A DNA stretch of 43,988 nt from Glaciihabitans sp. (GTDB lineage: Bacteria > Actinomycetota > Actinomycetes > Actinomycetales > Microbacteriaceae): assembly GCA_025465535.1 (NCBI GenBank), contig JAODMY010000062.1, positions 1-43,988 on the forward strand, read 5' to 3'. The translations under genes and the position numbers were made by a program. Below are positions 1 through 9,005 of the stretch, piece by piece. Under the pieces are notes generated by a model. It saw only the letters and a program-made list of their open reading frames with translations, made no database searches and had not been told where the DNA came from. The first letter of the stretch is position 1. Each line of letters begins with the position of its first letter.

Positions 1-572
1 GCAAGCGTGCGCTCGTGATCGGAGCCCGCACCCACTACTACGAGGGCCACGGCGTTCGACGGGTCGTGCACAGCGTGCGCACCGCGGCGGCGACCGGCGC
101 CAAGACCATGGTCCTCACGAACGGAGCCGGCGGCATCCGCGAATCCTGGAAGCCAGGGGCGCCCGTGCTCATCAGCGACCACATCAATCTCACCGGAGCG
201 TCCCCGCTCGAGGGCGCCACCTTCATCGACCTGACCGACCTGTACTCGAAGCGGCTGCGCGACATCGCCCGCACGGTCGACGTCTCGCTCGACGAGGGTG
301 TCTACTGCCAGTTTCGCGGTCCGCAGTACGAGACTCCGGCCGAGGTTCAGATGGCCAAGTCGTTCGGTGGCCACATCGTGGGCATGTCTACCGCCCTGGA
401 GGCGATCGCGGCCCGCCAGTGTGGCATGGAGGTGCTCGGAATGTCATTGATCACCAATCTCGCCGCGGGCATCCAGAAGACTCCATTGAGTCACGCCGAA
501 GTCATCGAGGCCGGCCAGAACGCGGAAGCTGTGATCAGCAGCCTGCTTGCACGGATTGTGGTGGAGCTGTGA
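1..572 (+). CDS. Purine-nucleoside phosphorylase, 5' end outside window
   Basis: Catalyses phosphorolysis of purine (deoxy)nucleosides to base and (deoxy)ribose-1-phosphate in the cytoplasm. The reading frame is open to the left edge (frame of base 3), so the start codon and roughly the first third of the usual ~270-residue protein are missing. Visible family marks are HYYEGH near the left edge, the GPQYETPAE motif, the MSTALEAIAA stretch, and ITNLAAG, whose Asn contacts the purine base. These fit the trimeric (PNP/MTAP) family; the separation of PNP from MTA phosphorylase is less certain. Its stop overlaps the GTG start of the sugar mutase (GTGA), so the two are translationally coupled. This makes sense because the mutase can convert the released pentose-1-phosphate. 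Confidence 0.93.
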   Translation, partial: KRALVIGARTHYYEGHGVRRVVHSVRTAAATGAKTMVLTNGAGGIRESWKPGAPVLISDHINLTGASPLEGATFIDLTDLYSKRLRDIARTVDVSLDEGVYCQFRGPQYETPAEVQMAKSFGGHIVGMSTALEAIAARQCGMEVLGMSLITNLAAGIQKTPLSHAEVIEAGQNAEAVISSLLARIVVEL

Positions 573-2311
573 CGACGTCGGCGGCGGGGCCCGCGACCAC
601 CGGACCAGCAAGCACCGCACCAGCAACAGCCGAACTGGCCGAGGTCGCCCGGGACTGGCTGGCGCAGGATCCTGACCCCGATACCCGCGCGGAGCTCGAG
701 TCCCTGATCGAGCGCGCGGATGCGGACGGGCTGGCCGATCGCTTCGACACCAGGCTCGAGTTCGGGACCGCAGGGCTACGGGGAGCACTCGGCGCCGGCC
801 CCAATCGCATGAATCGCGTTCTCGTCGCCCAGGCGGCGGCCGGGCTTGCGGCGTTCCTGCTCTCCCGTGAGGATTCGCCGAGCGCCGTGATCGGATACGA
901 CGGCCGCAAGAATTCGCACGTGTTCGCGACGGACACCGCCGAGATCCTGCAGGGCGCGGGAGTTCGCGCCATCCTGCTTCCCCGCCTGCTGCCGACGCCC
1001 GTACTGGCCTTCGCGGTTCGGCACCTTGGCGCCAGCGCCGGCGTGATGGTGACCGCGAGTCACAATCCCGCCGCCGACAACGGCTACAAGGTCTACCTCG
1101 GCGGCGCCGACGACGGATCGCAGATCGTGCCGCCGTCGGATGGGGAGATCGCGGCGCAGATCACGCTGGTTGCCGCTAGCGACGTCCGCTCGCTTCCGCG
1201 CTCGGGCGACTACGAGTTCGCGGCCGAGGAGGTCGTCGACGCGTACGTCACCGAAACGGCGGCCGTCGGGCACGCCGCGGCGCCGATCGAATTCGTCTAC
1301 ACGGCCATGCACGGTGTCGGGTGGGAGACCGCGAGGCGCGTGTTCGCTGCAGCCGGATTCGGCGAGCCGTCGATCGTCGCCGAGCAGATCGAGCCGGATG
1401 CGACCTTCCCCACGGTCGCGTTCCCGAACCCTGAGGAGCCCGGCGCGATGGATCTCGCATTCGCGCGGGCGGCGGCCGTTGGCGCGGAACTGGTGATTGC
1501 CAACGATCCGGATGCCGACCGTCTTGCGGTGGGCGTGCCGGCGGGAGCGGCTGGCGGCTGGCGCAGGCTCAGTGGCAACGAGGTCGGTTCGCTGCTCGGC
1601 TGGCGCGCGGCGGAGCGACTGGTCGCGGAGCGCGGCGCGGCGTCCGCTGACCAGGTAACCCTCCAGGCCGGAACCCTTGTGAACTCGCTGGTTTCAAGCC
1701 CCGCGCTGGCCGCGGTCGCGGCATCCTATGGTCTGGATCACGCCGAAACGCTGACCGGATTCAAGTGGATCTCGCGCGCCCCCGGCCTCGCCTACGGGTA
1801 CGAGGAAGCACTCGGCTACCTCGTCGATCCGGCCAAGGTCCGCGACAAGGACGGCATCTCGGCGGCAGTCGATTTTCTCGCGCTCGTCGCCGAGCTCAAG
1901 GCCGCCGGTAAGACGCTGGCCGACCATCTCGACGAATTCGCGCTGCGCTTCGGAGCGTTCGCGTCATCCCAGATCTCGCTGCGGGTAAGCGACCTCGCGG
2001 AGATCCCGCGACTCATGGCGCGCCTGCGATCGACCCCACCGACGGCGATCGGCGACATCGCGGTCACCTCGATCGACGACTTCCTGCTTCCCGCAACCGA
2101 GGGCGGGTTCGGCGACTTCGGCTCGAATGACATCCTGCGCATCTGGACGGCCGACGGCTCAAGGATCATCGTGCGTCCGAGCGGAACAGAACCGAAGCTC
2201 AAGGCCTACATCGACGCGTCGAGCACCGACGGAACCGCGAGCGAGCGAGTGGATGCCGCCGCCGCGAAGGTCGCCGCGCTCGACGCCGGGATGCGGTCGC
2301 TGCTCGCGTGA
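569..2311 (+). CDS. Phospho-sugar mutase (phosphoglucomutase/phosphomannomutase family)
   Basis: 580-residue alpha-D-phosphohexomutase-superfamily enzyme. It carries the phosphoserine loop TASHNP (about residues 162-167, Ser164), the Mg-binding DPDADR (about 313-318), the sugar-binding GYEEALGY and the C-terminal phosphate-binding RPSGTEPK. I chose the GTG at 569, which overlaps the PNP stop as GTGA; the open frame further upstream lies inside PNP and is an artefact. A Thr/Ala/Pro-rich stretch of ~20 residues precedes the fold. Coupling to PNP, with no DeoB-type phosphopentomutase in the window, suggests that it works here as a phosphopentomutase (ribose-1-P to ribose-5-P). That is inference: the family also includes glucose- and mannose-phosphate mutases, and a GDP-mannose enzyme lies 14 kb away. 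Confidence 0.92.
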   Translation: MTTSAAGPATTGPASTAPATAELAEVARDWLAQDPDPDTRAELESLIERADADGLADRFDTRLEFGTAGLRGALGAGPNRMNRVLVAQAAAGLAAFLLSREDSPSAVIGYDGRKNSHVFATDTAEILQGAGVRAILLPRLLPTPVLAFAVRHLGASAGVMVTASHNPAADNGYKVYLGGADDGSQIVPPSDGEIAAQITLVAASDVRSLPRSGDYEFAAEEVVDAYVTETAAVGHAAAPIEFVYTAMHGVGWETARRVFAAAGFGEPSIVAEQIEPDATFPTVAFPNPEEPGAMDLAFARAAAVGAELVIANDPDADRLAVGVPAGAAGGWRRLSGNEVGSLLGWRAAERLVAERGAASADQVTLQAGTLVNSLVSSPALAAVAASYGLDHAETLTGFKWISRAPGLAYGYEEALGYLVDPAKVRDKDGISAAVDFLALVAELKAAGKTLADHLDEFALRFGAFASSQISLRVSDLAEIPRLMARLRSTPPTAIGDIAVTSIDDFLLPATEGGFGDFGSNDILRIWTADGSRIIVRPSGTEPKLKAYIDASSTDGTASERVDAAAAKVAALDAGMRSLLA

Positions 2312-2363
2312 CCGACCTGCTCACATAACCAACACTGGGCGCTGAACATGGTTCACTGACTCC

Positions 2364-2930
2364 ATGAGCAAAAGATTCCTGGTGATCCTCACGGCGGTCG
2401 GGCTGCTTTTCGCGATCCTGGGCACGGTGCTGTTCCCCAGCTCGCTGGAGGTCCAACAGATCAATCTCCTGAACACGCTTGGCCTGCTCGTGTTCGGGAT
2501 GATCGCCGCCGCCTCCGCGGGGAGGGCCTTGCTCGGACGCGGCGTGACAACGCGCGTCGCGCGGCTCGCCGTTCCCCTGCTGGCAGCGATCAGCTACGCG
2601 CTGTTCTCCTCGGCAGCGAGCAGTCTTCTGCTGAGTTCGCACCTGCTCGACGCACTCGGCAAGGGCAGCGAACCGGTGAGCAGCTCGTTTGTCGTCGCGG
2701 TCATCATCGGCGGCGTCGCGTACCTCGCCGCGGCGACGCTCTATGGCTTCGCAGGCATAGCCCAGGGCGTACCGGTTTGGTCTCGAGTTGGACTTCTCCT
2801 TGTGCTGCTGCTCGCGGTGATCCCGGTGCTCAACGTGCTCGGACTCGCCGGATTCCTTGTCACCGCGCTCGTGCGAAAACCCCGCACGAAAGCTGGCCGG
2901 CCAGCCCGAAGGCTTGCGACAGCGGGCTAA
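2364..2930 (+). CDS. Hypothetical integral membrane protein
   Basis: 188 residues with four to five hydrophobic segments (about residues 5-25, 33-55, 68-95, 110-135 and 140-170) and a basic C-terminal tail (KPRTKAGRPARR) that should face the cytoplasm. I recognise no family motif. The ATG follows a 52-bp gap after the mutase, so it could be the last gene of the PNP transcript. Its TAA stop overlaps the TAG stop of the convergent PTS IIB gene. The frame is intact and the codon use resembles that of its neighbours, so it is likely real. Function unknown. Confidence 0.75.
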   Translation: MSKRFLVILTAVGLLFAILGTVLFPSSLEVQQINLLNTLGLLVFGMIAAASAGRALLGRGVTTRVARLAVPLLAAISYALFSSAASSLLLSSHLLDALGKGSEPVSSSFVVAVIIGGVAYLAAATLYGFAGIAQGVPVWSRVGLLLVLLLAVIPVLNVLGLAGFLVTALVRKPRTKAGRPARRLATAG

Positions 2931-3199
2931 CCCAGCGCGGCCTCGAGCTTGCGCGTCAGCTCGGCGGTGTCGAAGTAGTTCTCAACGATCACGATGTCGG
3001 CGTTGGTCTTGCCGATCGCATCCACGAATTCGGGGCTGGTCAGGATCACCTGGGCGTTCGCCGCATCGGATTCGAGCGACGTGAGATGCGCCGCGGTCAC
3101 ATCGGCTTCGATGCCGAGGCGACCGAGCACGCGTTCGGCATTGATCTTGAGGATGCCGCTCGAGCCAATGCCCGCTCCGCAGATCGCCACTATTTTCAT
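2927..3199 (-). CDS. PTS sugar transporter subunit IIB (lactose/ascorbate type)
   Basis: 90-residue IIB domain. The N-terminus MKIVAICGAGIGSS contains the phosphocysteine (Cys8) in the CGxGxGSS motif of the galactitol/ascorbate-type IIB fold. I start at the ATG at 3199, which has GAGAGGG upstream; the longer open frame overlaps the IIA gene. A IIB accepts phosphate from IIA and passes it to a sugar during transport by IIC, but no IIC is encoded in this window. It is the last gene of a minus-strand run downstream of adenosine deaminase and IIA. It may act with a distant IIC, or in regulation of the nucleoside cluster (inference). Confidence 0.87.
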   Translation of the reverse strand: MKIVAICGAGIGSSGILKINAERVLGRLGIEADVTAAHLTSLESDAANAQVILTSPEFVDAIGKTNADIVIVENYFDTAELTRKLEAALG

Positions 3200-3233
3200 C
3201 GTGTGGCCCTCTCGTTGCCCTTTGTGTTCATCA

Positions 3234-3680
3234 TCACTGCACCGCCCCCATGATTCGCCGCACTTCGTCAACGCTTGTCGCAGCAGCCAACTCCTCGACC
3301 GCGGACGAGTCATTGAAAATGTTAGCGAGTTCGGCGACCAGGGCGATGTGCGCGTCCCCGGAGGCAACGGCCAGAGCGAGTACGACGCTCACCGGATCGT
3401 TGTACGGATGCCCGAAATTGACTGGCGTCGACAGCGTCACGATCGCGATTCCGTCGGCCAGGACCTCTGGGCCGGGTCGGGCGTGTGCGAGGGCGAGCCC
3501 TGGCGCAATCACGACGTACGGACCGTGTTCCTCGATCATGCGAATCATCTCGCCCGCATACTCGGGCTTGGCGATGCCCGCTCGGCTGAGCGCGGTGCCG
3601 GCAAGCCGCACCGCATCCCGCCAGTTGGCGACCTCGGATCCGAGAATCACCGCATCAGCGGGCAGCGTGGGAAGAGACAT
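3234..3680 (-). CDS. PTS sugar transporter subunit IIA (mannitol/fructose/ascorbate type)
   Basis: 148-residue IIA domain of the EIIA-2 class. The phosphorylated histidine lies in GLALAHARP, preceded by the usual EHGPYVVIAPG strand. It takes phosphate from HPr-His-P and passes it to IIB, which follows 34 bp downstream. The ATG abuts the stop of adenosine deaminase (TGA then ATG with no gap), so the genes are probably co-transcribed. No HPr, enzyme I or IIC gene is present here. A sugar PTS pair inside a nucleoside-salvage operon suggests either import of a linked sugar or a phosphorylation-dependent sensor role; neither can be shown from sequence. Confidence 0.88.
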   Translation of the reverse strand: MSLPTLPADAVILGSEVANWRDAVRLAGTALSRAGIAKPEYAGEMIRMIEEHGPYVVIAPGLALAHARPGPEVLADGIAIVTLSTPVNFGHPYNDPVSVVLALAVASGDAHIALVAELANIFNDSSAVEELAAATSVDEVRRIMGAVQ

Positions 3681-4850
3681 TCAGGCTGGTCCGAAACCCG
3701 CGTGCCCGGACTCCGCTTGCCCGAAACCAGCAGAGATCTGAACCGCAAGATCTTCGCGATCCTCGATCGACAGGAAGGATGCTCCCGCCGCATTCAGCTG
3801 GAACACCTCGAGGTCGGCAATGTCGTAGCCGAACGTCTCGGCGAGCAACGCCAGTTCCCGGCTGAGCGTCGTGTGGCTCATGAGTCGGTTGTCGGTGTTG
3901 ACCGTGACGTTGAAGCCGAGCTGGTAGAGCAGATCGAACGGGTGATCGATCATCTCGCTGCCCCACTGGGCGATCGCGCCGGTCTGAAGATTGGATGACG
4001 GACTCGTCTCGAGCGCGATCTCGCGATCCTTGACCCACTGTGCGATCGGTCCGAGTGTGACGAACGTGCTCTCGTCGTCCTCACGCTCGGTCTGGATGTC
4101 TTCGGTGATCCGCACGCCGTGACCGAGACGCATCGCGCGTCCCGCGAACAGGGCGTCCTCGATGCTCGCGAGCCCGGCGGCCTCGCCGGCATGTACCGTG
4201 CGGGGCATATATTCGCGAGCGAGGTAGTCGAACGCCGCCTGCATGTTGCTCGGCGGGAAGCCGTCTTCCGGACCGGCGATGTCGAATCCAACGACGCCGC
4301 GGTCACGATGCCGAACCGCCAGCTGGGCGATCTCGAGGCCGCGGTCCAGGTGGCGCATGGCGCTGACGAGCTGGCCGACCCGGATCTGCTTGCCGGTCGC
4401 GCGCACGTCGGCGACGCCGGCATCCAGTCCCTCCTGCACGGCTTCGACGACCTCGTCGAGGGTGAGTCCGTCGGTCAGGTGCTGCTCCGGCGCCCAGCGG
4501 ATCTCGCCGTAGACGACTCCGTCGGCACCGAGGTCCTGCACGAATTCGCGGGCGATTCGCGCGAGATTCTCCTGCGACTGCATGACCGCGATCGTGAGGT
4601 CGAACGTCTTAAGGTAGGCGACGAGCTCGCCGGAATCGCAGCTCTCGTCGAACCAGTCCTGAAGTGAATCCGGATCGTCCGCGGGCGTCGTCAGACCGAT
4701 CTCACCCGCTAGCTCGAGAATCGTGCTCGGGCGAAGGCCACCGTCGAGGTGATCGTGCAACGAAACTTTCGGAAGGGCCGTGATATTGACAGGCACTGAG
4801 TTATTGGCGCCACCGCCCGAAAGCAGGTAGTCCTCGCGCGCGGAGTTCAT
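3681..4850 (-). CDS. add: Adenosine deaminase
   Basis: 389 residues. It converts adenosine and deoxyadenosine to inosine forms, feeding purine-nucleoside phosphorylase. The metal and catalytic motifs are in order: SLHDHLDGG (two Zn-binding His) near residue 30, HAGEAAG (Zn His and catalytic Glu) in the middle, GHGVRI, and NTDNR (Zn Asp) towards the C-terminus. Length fits the actinobacterial type. The ATG at 4850 is the only good start. It lies 40 bp downstream of thymidine phosphorylase and directly upstream of PTS IIA in the same direction, so deoA-add-IIA-IIB look like one operon. A weak hairpin (4870-4889) sits in the gap before it. Confidence 0.95.
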   Translation of the reverse strand: MNSAREDYLLSGGGANNSVPVNITALPKVSLHDHLDGGLRPSTILELAGEIGLTTPADDPDSLQDWFDESCDSGELVAYLKTFDLTIAVMQSQENLARIAREFVQDLGADGVVYGEIRWAPEQHLTDGLTLDEVVEAVQEGLDAGVADVRATGKQIRVGQLVSAMRHLDRGLEIAQLAVRHRDRGVVGFDIAGPEDGFPPSNMQAAFDYLAREYMPRTVHAGEAAGLASIEDALFAGRAMRLGHGVRITEDIQTEREDDESTFVTLGPIAQWVKDREIALETSPSSNLQTGAIAQWGSEMIDHPFDLLYQLGFNVTVNTDNRLMSHTTLSRELALLAETFGYDIADLEVFQLNAAGASFLSIEDREDLAVQISAGFGQAESGHAGFGPA

Positions 4851-4890
4851 ACTGCAAGGCTACTAGGCGCTGCCTGAGAGGCGAGGCAGT

Positions 4891-6234
4891 TTATGCGGTA
4901 ACCCTGCCGGCGATCAGCGGGCCGCCGGTCGACACCTCGTCGCCCGGGTCGCCGATCGCGAACGCCCCGGCCACGGCCTCAAGCGCACGCTCGAATCGGG
5001 CCGGCTCGTCGGTGTGCAGCGTGAAGAGCGGCTGCCCCGCGGTGACCGTGTCGCCGGGCTTCGCGTGCAGGTCTATTCCCGAGCCGTGCTGTACCGGATC
5101 CTGCTGGCGCGCGCGCCCGGCCCCCAGGCGCCAGGCCGCGACGCCGAAGGGAAGCGCATCCTGGCGGACGAGGATGCCGGACCTCTCGGCGGTGACGACG
5201 TGGCTCTCCTTCGGCGCAGGCATGGCGGCATCGGGGTCGCCGCCCTGGGCCGAGATCATCGCGCGCCAGGTGTCCATCGCACGGCCGTCTTTGAGCGCCG
5301 CCGCGACATCCGCATCGGGCTGGCCTGCCAGCGCCAGCATCTCGGTGGCGAGCGCCAGGGTCAGCTCGACGACATCCGCCGGCCCGCCACCGGCGAGAAC
5401 CTCAACCGATTCGCGGACCTCGTTTGCGTTGCCGATCGCGAGCCCGAGCGGCACATTCATGTTCGTGAGCAGCGCGACGGTCGAAACCCCGGCATCCGTT
5501 CCGAGGCGCACCATCGCCTCCGCAAGCTCGCGACTGCGTGCCGGATCCTGCATGAACGCGCCAGAACCGAACTTCACGTCGAGCACGAGCGCTGCCGTGC
5601 CCTCCGCGATCTTCTTGCTCATGATCGAGGATGCGATCAGCGGAATCGCCTCGACCGTCCCGGTGATGTCGCGGAGCGCATAGAGCTTGCCGTCCGCGGG
5701 CGCCAGCTTCGCGCCTGCCGCGCAGACCACTGCCCCCACCGAATCAAGCTGCGAATAGAACTCCTCATTGGAGAGGTGTGCACGCCAGCCCGGGATGCTC
5801 TCGAGCTTGTCGAGGGTCCCGCCGGTGTGTCCGAGCCCGCGCCCCGACAGCTGCGGAACCGCGACCCCGAACGACGCCACGAGCGGTGCCAGCGGAAGCG
5901 TGATCTTGTCGCCGACACCTCCCGTCGAGTGCTTGTCCGTGGTGGGTTTCACCGAGCCGTCCGCCGCGCGCAGCCGCGAGAAATCCAGTCGCTCGCCGCT
6001 GTCGACCATCGCGAGGGTGAGGTCCCGGATCTCGGAACGCTCCATACCCTTAAGGAAGATCGCCATCGTCATGGCCGCCATCTGCTCGTCTGCAATGTAA
6101 CCGCGCGTGTAGGCGTCGATCATCCAGTTCACCTGGGCTGTGGAAAGGGACCCGCCATCGCGCTTCGTGTGGATGAGGTCGACGACGTCGAAGGGTTCGA
6201 TGTCGGCGGACTGGATGCGGGCGGGTTCGATCAT
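4891..6234 (-). CDS. deoA: Thymidine phosphorylase
   Basis: 447 residues, full length for pyrimidine-nucleoside phosphorylase. It cleaves thymidine or deoxyuridine (possibly uridine) with phosphate, giving base and deoxyribose-1-phosphate. Clear marks are KHSTGGVGDK (phosphate and substrate loop), the family signature SGRGLGHTGGTLDKLE, and SKKIAEGTAALVLDVK. The C-terminal domain with HAKPGDTV is complete. It begins 32 bp after the amidohydrolase stop and is followed by adenosine deaminase, all on the minus strand. Together with cytidine deaminase in the same cluster this covers pyrimidine salvage. Confidence 0.95.
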   Translation of the reverse strand: MIEPARIQSADIEPFDVVDLIHTKRDGGSLSTAQVNWMIDAYTRGYIADEQMAAMTMAIFLKGMERSEIRDLTLAMVDSGERLDFSRLRAADGSVKPTTDKHSTGGVGDKITLPLAPLVASFGVAVPQLSGRGLGHTGGTLDKLESIPGWRAHLSNEEFYSQLDSVGAVVCAAGAKLAPADGKLYALRDITGTVEAIPLIASSIMSKKIAEGTAALVLDVKFGSGAFMQDPARSRELAEAMVRLGTDAGVSTVALLTNMNVPLGLAIGNANEVRESVEVLAGGGPADVVELTLALATEMLALAGQPDADVAAALKDGRAMDTWRAMISAQGGDPDAAMPAPKESHVVTAERSGILVRQDALPFGVAAWRLGAGRARQQDPVQHGSGIDLHAKPGDTVTAGQPLFTLHTDEPARFERALEAVAGAFAIGDPGDEVSTGGPLIAGRVTA

Positions 6235-6266
6235 GAGGCAAATCTACCGGCCGCGGTGGGACTCGC

Positions 6267-7508
6267 TTAGAACGCGACCGCACCCAGACCGGCAGCGCCA
6301 GCGACCATTCGGCCGCGGGACATGACCGCGACGATGTTCTCGACTCGAAGGTCATCGATGTTCTCCCACGGCCTGCCGCGCATCACCACGAGATCCGCGC
6401 GCGAACCCGGGCGGATCCGGCCGAGGTCGTCCCGTCCGATCGCCGCGGCAGCACGCGAGGTCGCGGCCTCGAGCGCACGCGACGCCGACCATCCGAACAC
6501 CTCGGCCATGCGTCGCACCTCCGCCATCTGGTCACCAAACGCCACGTGGTTCGCGTTCGCATCGGTGCCGAGCACGAAGTCGACCCCGGCATCCGCCGCT
6601 GCTCGCAGCAGCCCATTCCGGCGCCCGACGAGCTCCCGCGCCTTCTCGGCCTGTTCTGGCGAGACACCGCCCCCGCCGGACGCGATCACCTCGTTGATGA
6701 GCAGGGTCGGCGCGATCGTGACCCCCGCCGCAGTCACGGCGGCCGGATCGTCGAGCAGCGTTCCGTGTTCGATCGAGTCGACGCCCTCAGCCAGGGCGAT
6801 CTCGATCCCCTCGACCGTGTGCGCGTGGGCGGCGACGCGCATCCCGAGGGCATGCGCCTCATCCACGATCGCGGCAATTTCCGCCCGCGTGTAGTTGCGC
6901 CAGGCGCTCTTGTCGCCGACGGAAAGCACTCCGCCACTGGTCGCGATCTTGATCCCGTCCGCACCGGCCCGAGCCCAGTGGCGCACGAGCGCGCGACACG
7001 CGTCAGGGCCATCGGCCGTCGGCTTTCGGATCGGGAACGCCGGCGGGATGAACAGGTCGGCGTGGCCCGCCGTCATGCCGACCATCCCGAACGCCTGCAG
7101 CCGTGGGGCCTCGACGATGCCGGCATCGATGGCGCGGCGAAGCGAGAACTGAACGTCATCCGCGGAGAGGTCGCGTAGCGTCGTGACGCCCGCCGCGAGC
7201 GCCTTTCGCGCATTGGCGAGCCCGTGCAGCACCTGCTCCTCGGGGCGGGTGACGAGCGGCCAGCTCAGGAAATCCTGGCGCCGATCCCCCGCGTACCCGA
7301 TGAGGTGGACGTGGGTGTCGATGAGGCCGGGAATCACACTGAACTCTGAACGGGCAGCAGCGATCTGCGGATCGGGATCCGCCGCCGTGACCGACTCGAT
7401 GACGGCGTCGAGAGCGGGAGCTGCGGGATCCGCAGTCCAGCGGATGGTCGAGACTCCGCGGTGGGACTCGCCGTCCCACAGGTCGAGGATCAGGGATTCC
7501 GGATGCAT
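6267..7508 (-). CDS. Metal-dependent amidohydrolase family protein
   Basis: 413-residue TIM-barrel amidohydrolase of the imidazolonepropionase/prolidase-like group. Metal-ligand motifs appear in order: DTHVH, the bridging Lys in DGIKIATSGG, His in AHAHT, His in EHGT, and the Asp of GTDAN. It hydrolyses some C-N bond; the substrate cannot be read from sequence. I use the ATG at 7508: the frame stays open upstream, but that part is antisense to the neighbouring deaminase gene. It is divergent from mtaD with 75 bp between them and upstream of deoA, so a role in degrading an imported nucleoside-derived compound is plausible but unproven. Confidence 0.88.
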   Translation of the reverse strand: MHPESLILDLWDGESHRGVSTIRWTADPAAPALDAVIESVTAADPDPQIAAARSEFSVIPGLIDTHVHLIGYAGDRRQDFLSWPLVTRPEEQVLHGLANARKALAAGVTTLRDLSADDVQFSLRRAIDAGIVEAPRLQAFGMVGMTAGHADLFIPPAFPIRKPTADGPDACRALVRHWARAGADGIKIATSGGVLSVGDKSAWRNYTRAEIAAIVDEAHALGMRVAAHAHTVEGIEIALAEGVDSIEHGTLLDDPAAVTAAGVTIAPTLLINEVIASGGGGVSPEQAEKARELVGRRNGLLRAAADAGVDFVLGTDANANHVAFGDQMAEVRRMAEVFGWSASRALEAATSRAAAAIGRDDLGRIRPGSRADLVVMRGRPWENIDDLRVENIVAVMSRGRMVAGAAGLGAVAF

Positions 7509-7570
7509 CCGCCAAGTCTTCCACGCGCGGCCGCGGCCCGAAAACGAGTCGGCCCGCCTGCTGCGATCAA

Positions 7571-7576
7571 TAGGAT
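7571..7576 (+). promoter_or_regulatory. -10 box for probably leaderless mtaD transcript
   Basis: TAGGAT ends 7 bases before the ATG at 7584 (and one base before an in-frame GTG at 7578), the spacing expected of a leaderless actinobacterial transcript. No ribosome binding site precedes the ATG. No convincing -35 was found, so this is an inference. Confidence 0.4.
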
Positions 7577-7583
7577 TGTGCGA

Positions 7584-9005
7584 ATGAGCGAGCGTGCGCA
7601 AGCAGAAACCATCATCACCGGCGCGACCGTACTGACCAGCACAGAACCGGGCCTGCCCGACTATCCGCGCCTGCGTCCGGCCGACCCGACCGCCGGCGGA
7701 GTCGCGCACTTCCTTGATGACGGGGCCATCGGCATCGCGAACGGCGAGATCCTCTGGGTCGTGCCAGCGTCCGAGCTCACCGAAGCGGAGATCGCGCCGG
7801 CGAAGACGGCGGGAAAGCTCATCGACGGCACGGGCCACGTCGCAATCCCCGGCCTCATCAACACGCACACGCACTCCGCCATGACGATGTTCCGCAACTC
7901 TGCGGAGGACGTCGTGACTCACACCTGGTTCAACGACCACATCTGGCCGATGGAAGTCAACATGACTCCGCGGGATGTCCGGCTCGGCGCCCAGCTCGCC
8001 GTCGCGGAGATGCTGTTGGCCGGCGTCACCACCTTCGCCGACCACTACTTCGACATGAACGAGATCGCGACCGTCGTCGACGAGACCGGCGCCCGCGCCC
8101 TGCTCGCCGAGACCTACTTCTCCTCCCAGGGCGAGGCGGGCATCGAGCGCGGCGCGGAGTTCGCAGAGAAGTGGAACGGCGCGGCGAACGGCCGGATCAT
8201 GACGGCGATGGGGCCGCACGCGCCGTACACCGTGAACGACGCGGACCTCGAGAAGACGGCGGAGCACGCGCGACGGCTCGGCATCCGGACGCATATCCAC
8301 ACGTCCGAGAGCCCCGGGCAGACCACCTCGAGCCTGGCCAAGCGCGGCGTCACGCCCGTGCAGGTGCTGAATGACACCGGCATCCTCGAGACCGGCGTCC
8401 TCATCGCGCACGGCGCCGGGATCATCGAGGACGACCTGCGCTGGCTCATCCCGCACAGCGATCGCGTCGCCGTGGCCTGCTGCAACAAGGTCTACCTCAA
8501 GCATGCACAGTCCGGGACGACTCCGGTCCGGATGCTGCACGACGCGGGCATCACCGTCGGGGTGGGCACGGACGGGCCCGGCAGCCACAACACACTCGAC
8601 GTCCTCGAGAGCATGCGTTTTCTCTCGCTCACCGAGAAGGATCGCCACAACGACGCGACCTGGCTCACGTCGCAACACGCCCTCGACCTCGCGACCCGGC
8701 AGAGTGCCGCAGCCATCGGCCAGGAGGGAAGACTCGGCGCTCTCCTGCCGGGCTATCGCGCCGACATCGTCCTGATCGACACCCGCGGCGCGCACATGCA
8801 GCCCATGCATGACCTCGCGGCGGCGCTCGTGCTCAGCGTCAAATCGAGCGACGTCTCGACCGTGCTGGTCGACGGAAACGTCGTCGTCCGCGACCACAGG
8901 CTGACCACGCTGGACGTCGCCCCCGCGATCGAGGAACTGAACCGCCGCGTCCCCGAACTTCGCGACACGTCGCACGGACGCCGCATCCAGGACTACGCGC
9001 CATGA
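7584..9005 (+). CDS. S-adenosylhomocysteine/5-methylthioadenosine-type deaminase (ATZ/TRZ amidohydrolase)
   Basis: 473 residues of the cytosine-deaminase-like branch of amidohydrolases. Motifs are NTHTHSAMT (metal HxH), HIHTSE (substrate and metal His), IAHGAG, and GTDGPGSHNTLD (catalytic Asp). These match the MtaD/TrzN family, which deaminates adenosine-like thioethers or 8-oxoguanine. The exact substrate is not certain, so no gene symbol is given. The start is the ATG at 7584; a GTG two codons earlier is possible. It lies on the plus strand inside an otherwise minus-strand nucleoside cluster and is followed 64 bp later by the creatininase-family gene, probably in one transcript. Confidence 0.85.
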   Translation: MSERAQAETIITGATVLTSTEPGLPDYPRLRPADPTAGGVAHFLDDGAIGIANGEILWVVPASELTEAEIAPAKTAGKLIDGTGHVAIPGLINTHTHSAMTMFRNSAEDVVTHTWFNDHIWPMEVNMTPRDVRLGAQLAVAEMLLAGVTTFADHYFDMNEIATVVDETGARALLAETYFSSQGEAGIERGAEFAEKWNGAANGRIMTAMGPHAPYTVNDADLEKTAEHARRLGIRTHIHTSESPGQTTSSLAKRGVTPVQVLNDTGILETGVLIAHGAGIIEDDLRWLIPHSDRVAVACCNKVYLKHAQSGTTPVRMLHDAGITVGVGTDGPGSHNTLDVLESMRFLSLTEKDRHNDATWLTSQHALDLATRQSAAAIGQEGRLGALLPGYRADIVLIDTRGAHMQPMHDLAAALVLSVKSSDVSTVLVDGNVVVRDHRLTTLDVAPAIEELNRRVPELRDTSHGRRIQDYAP

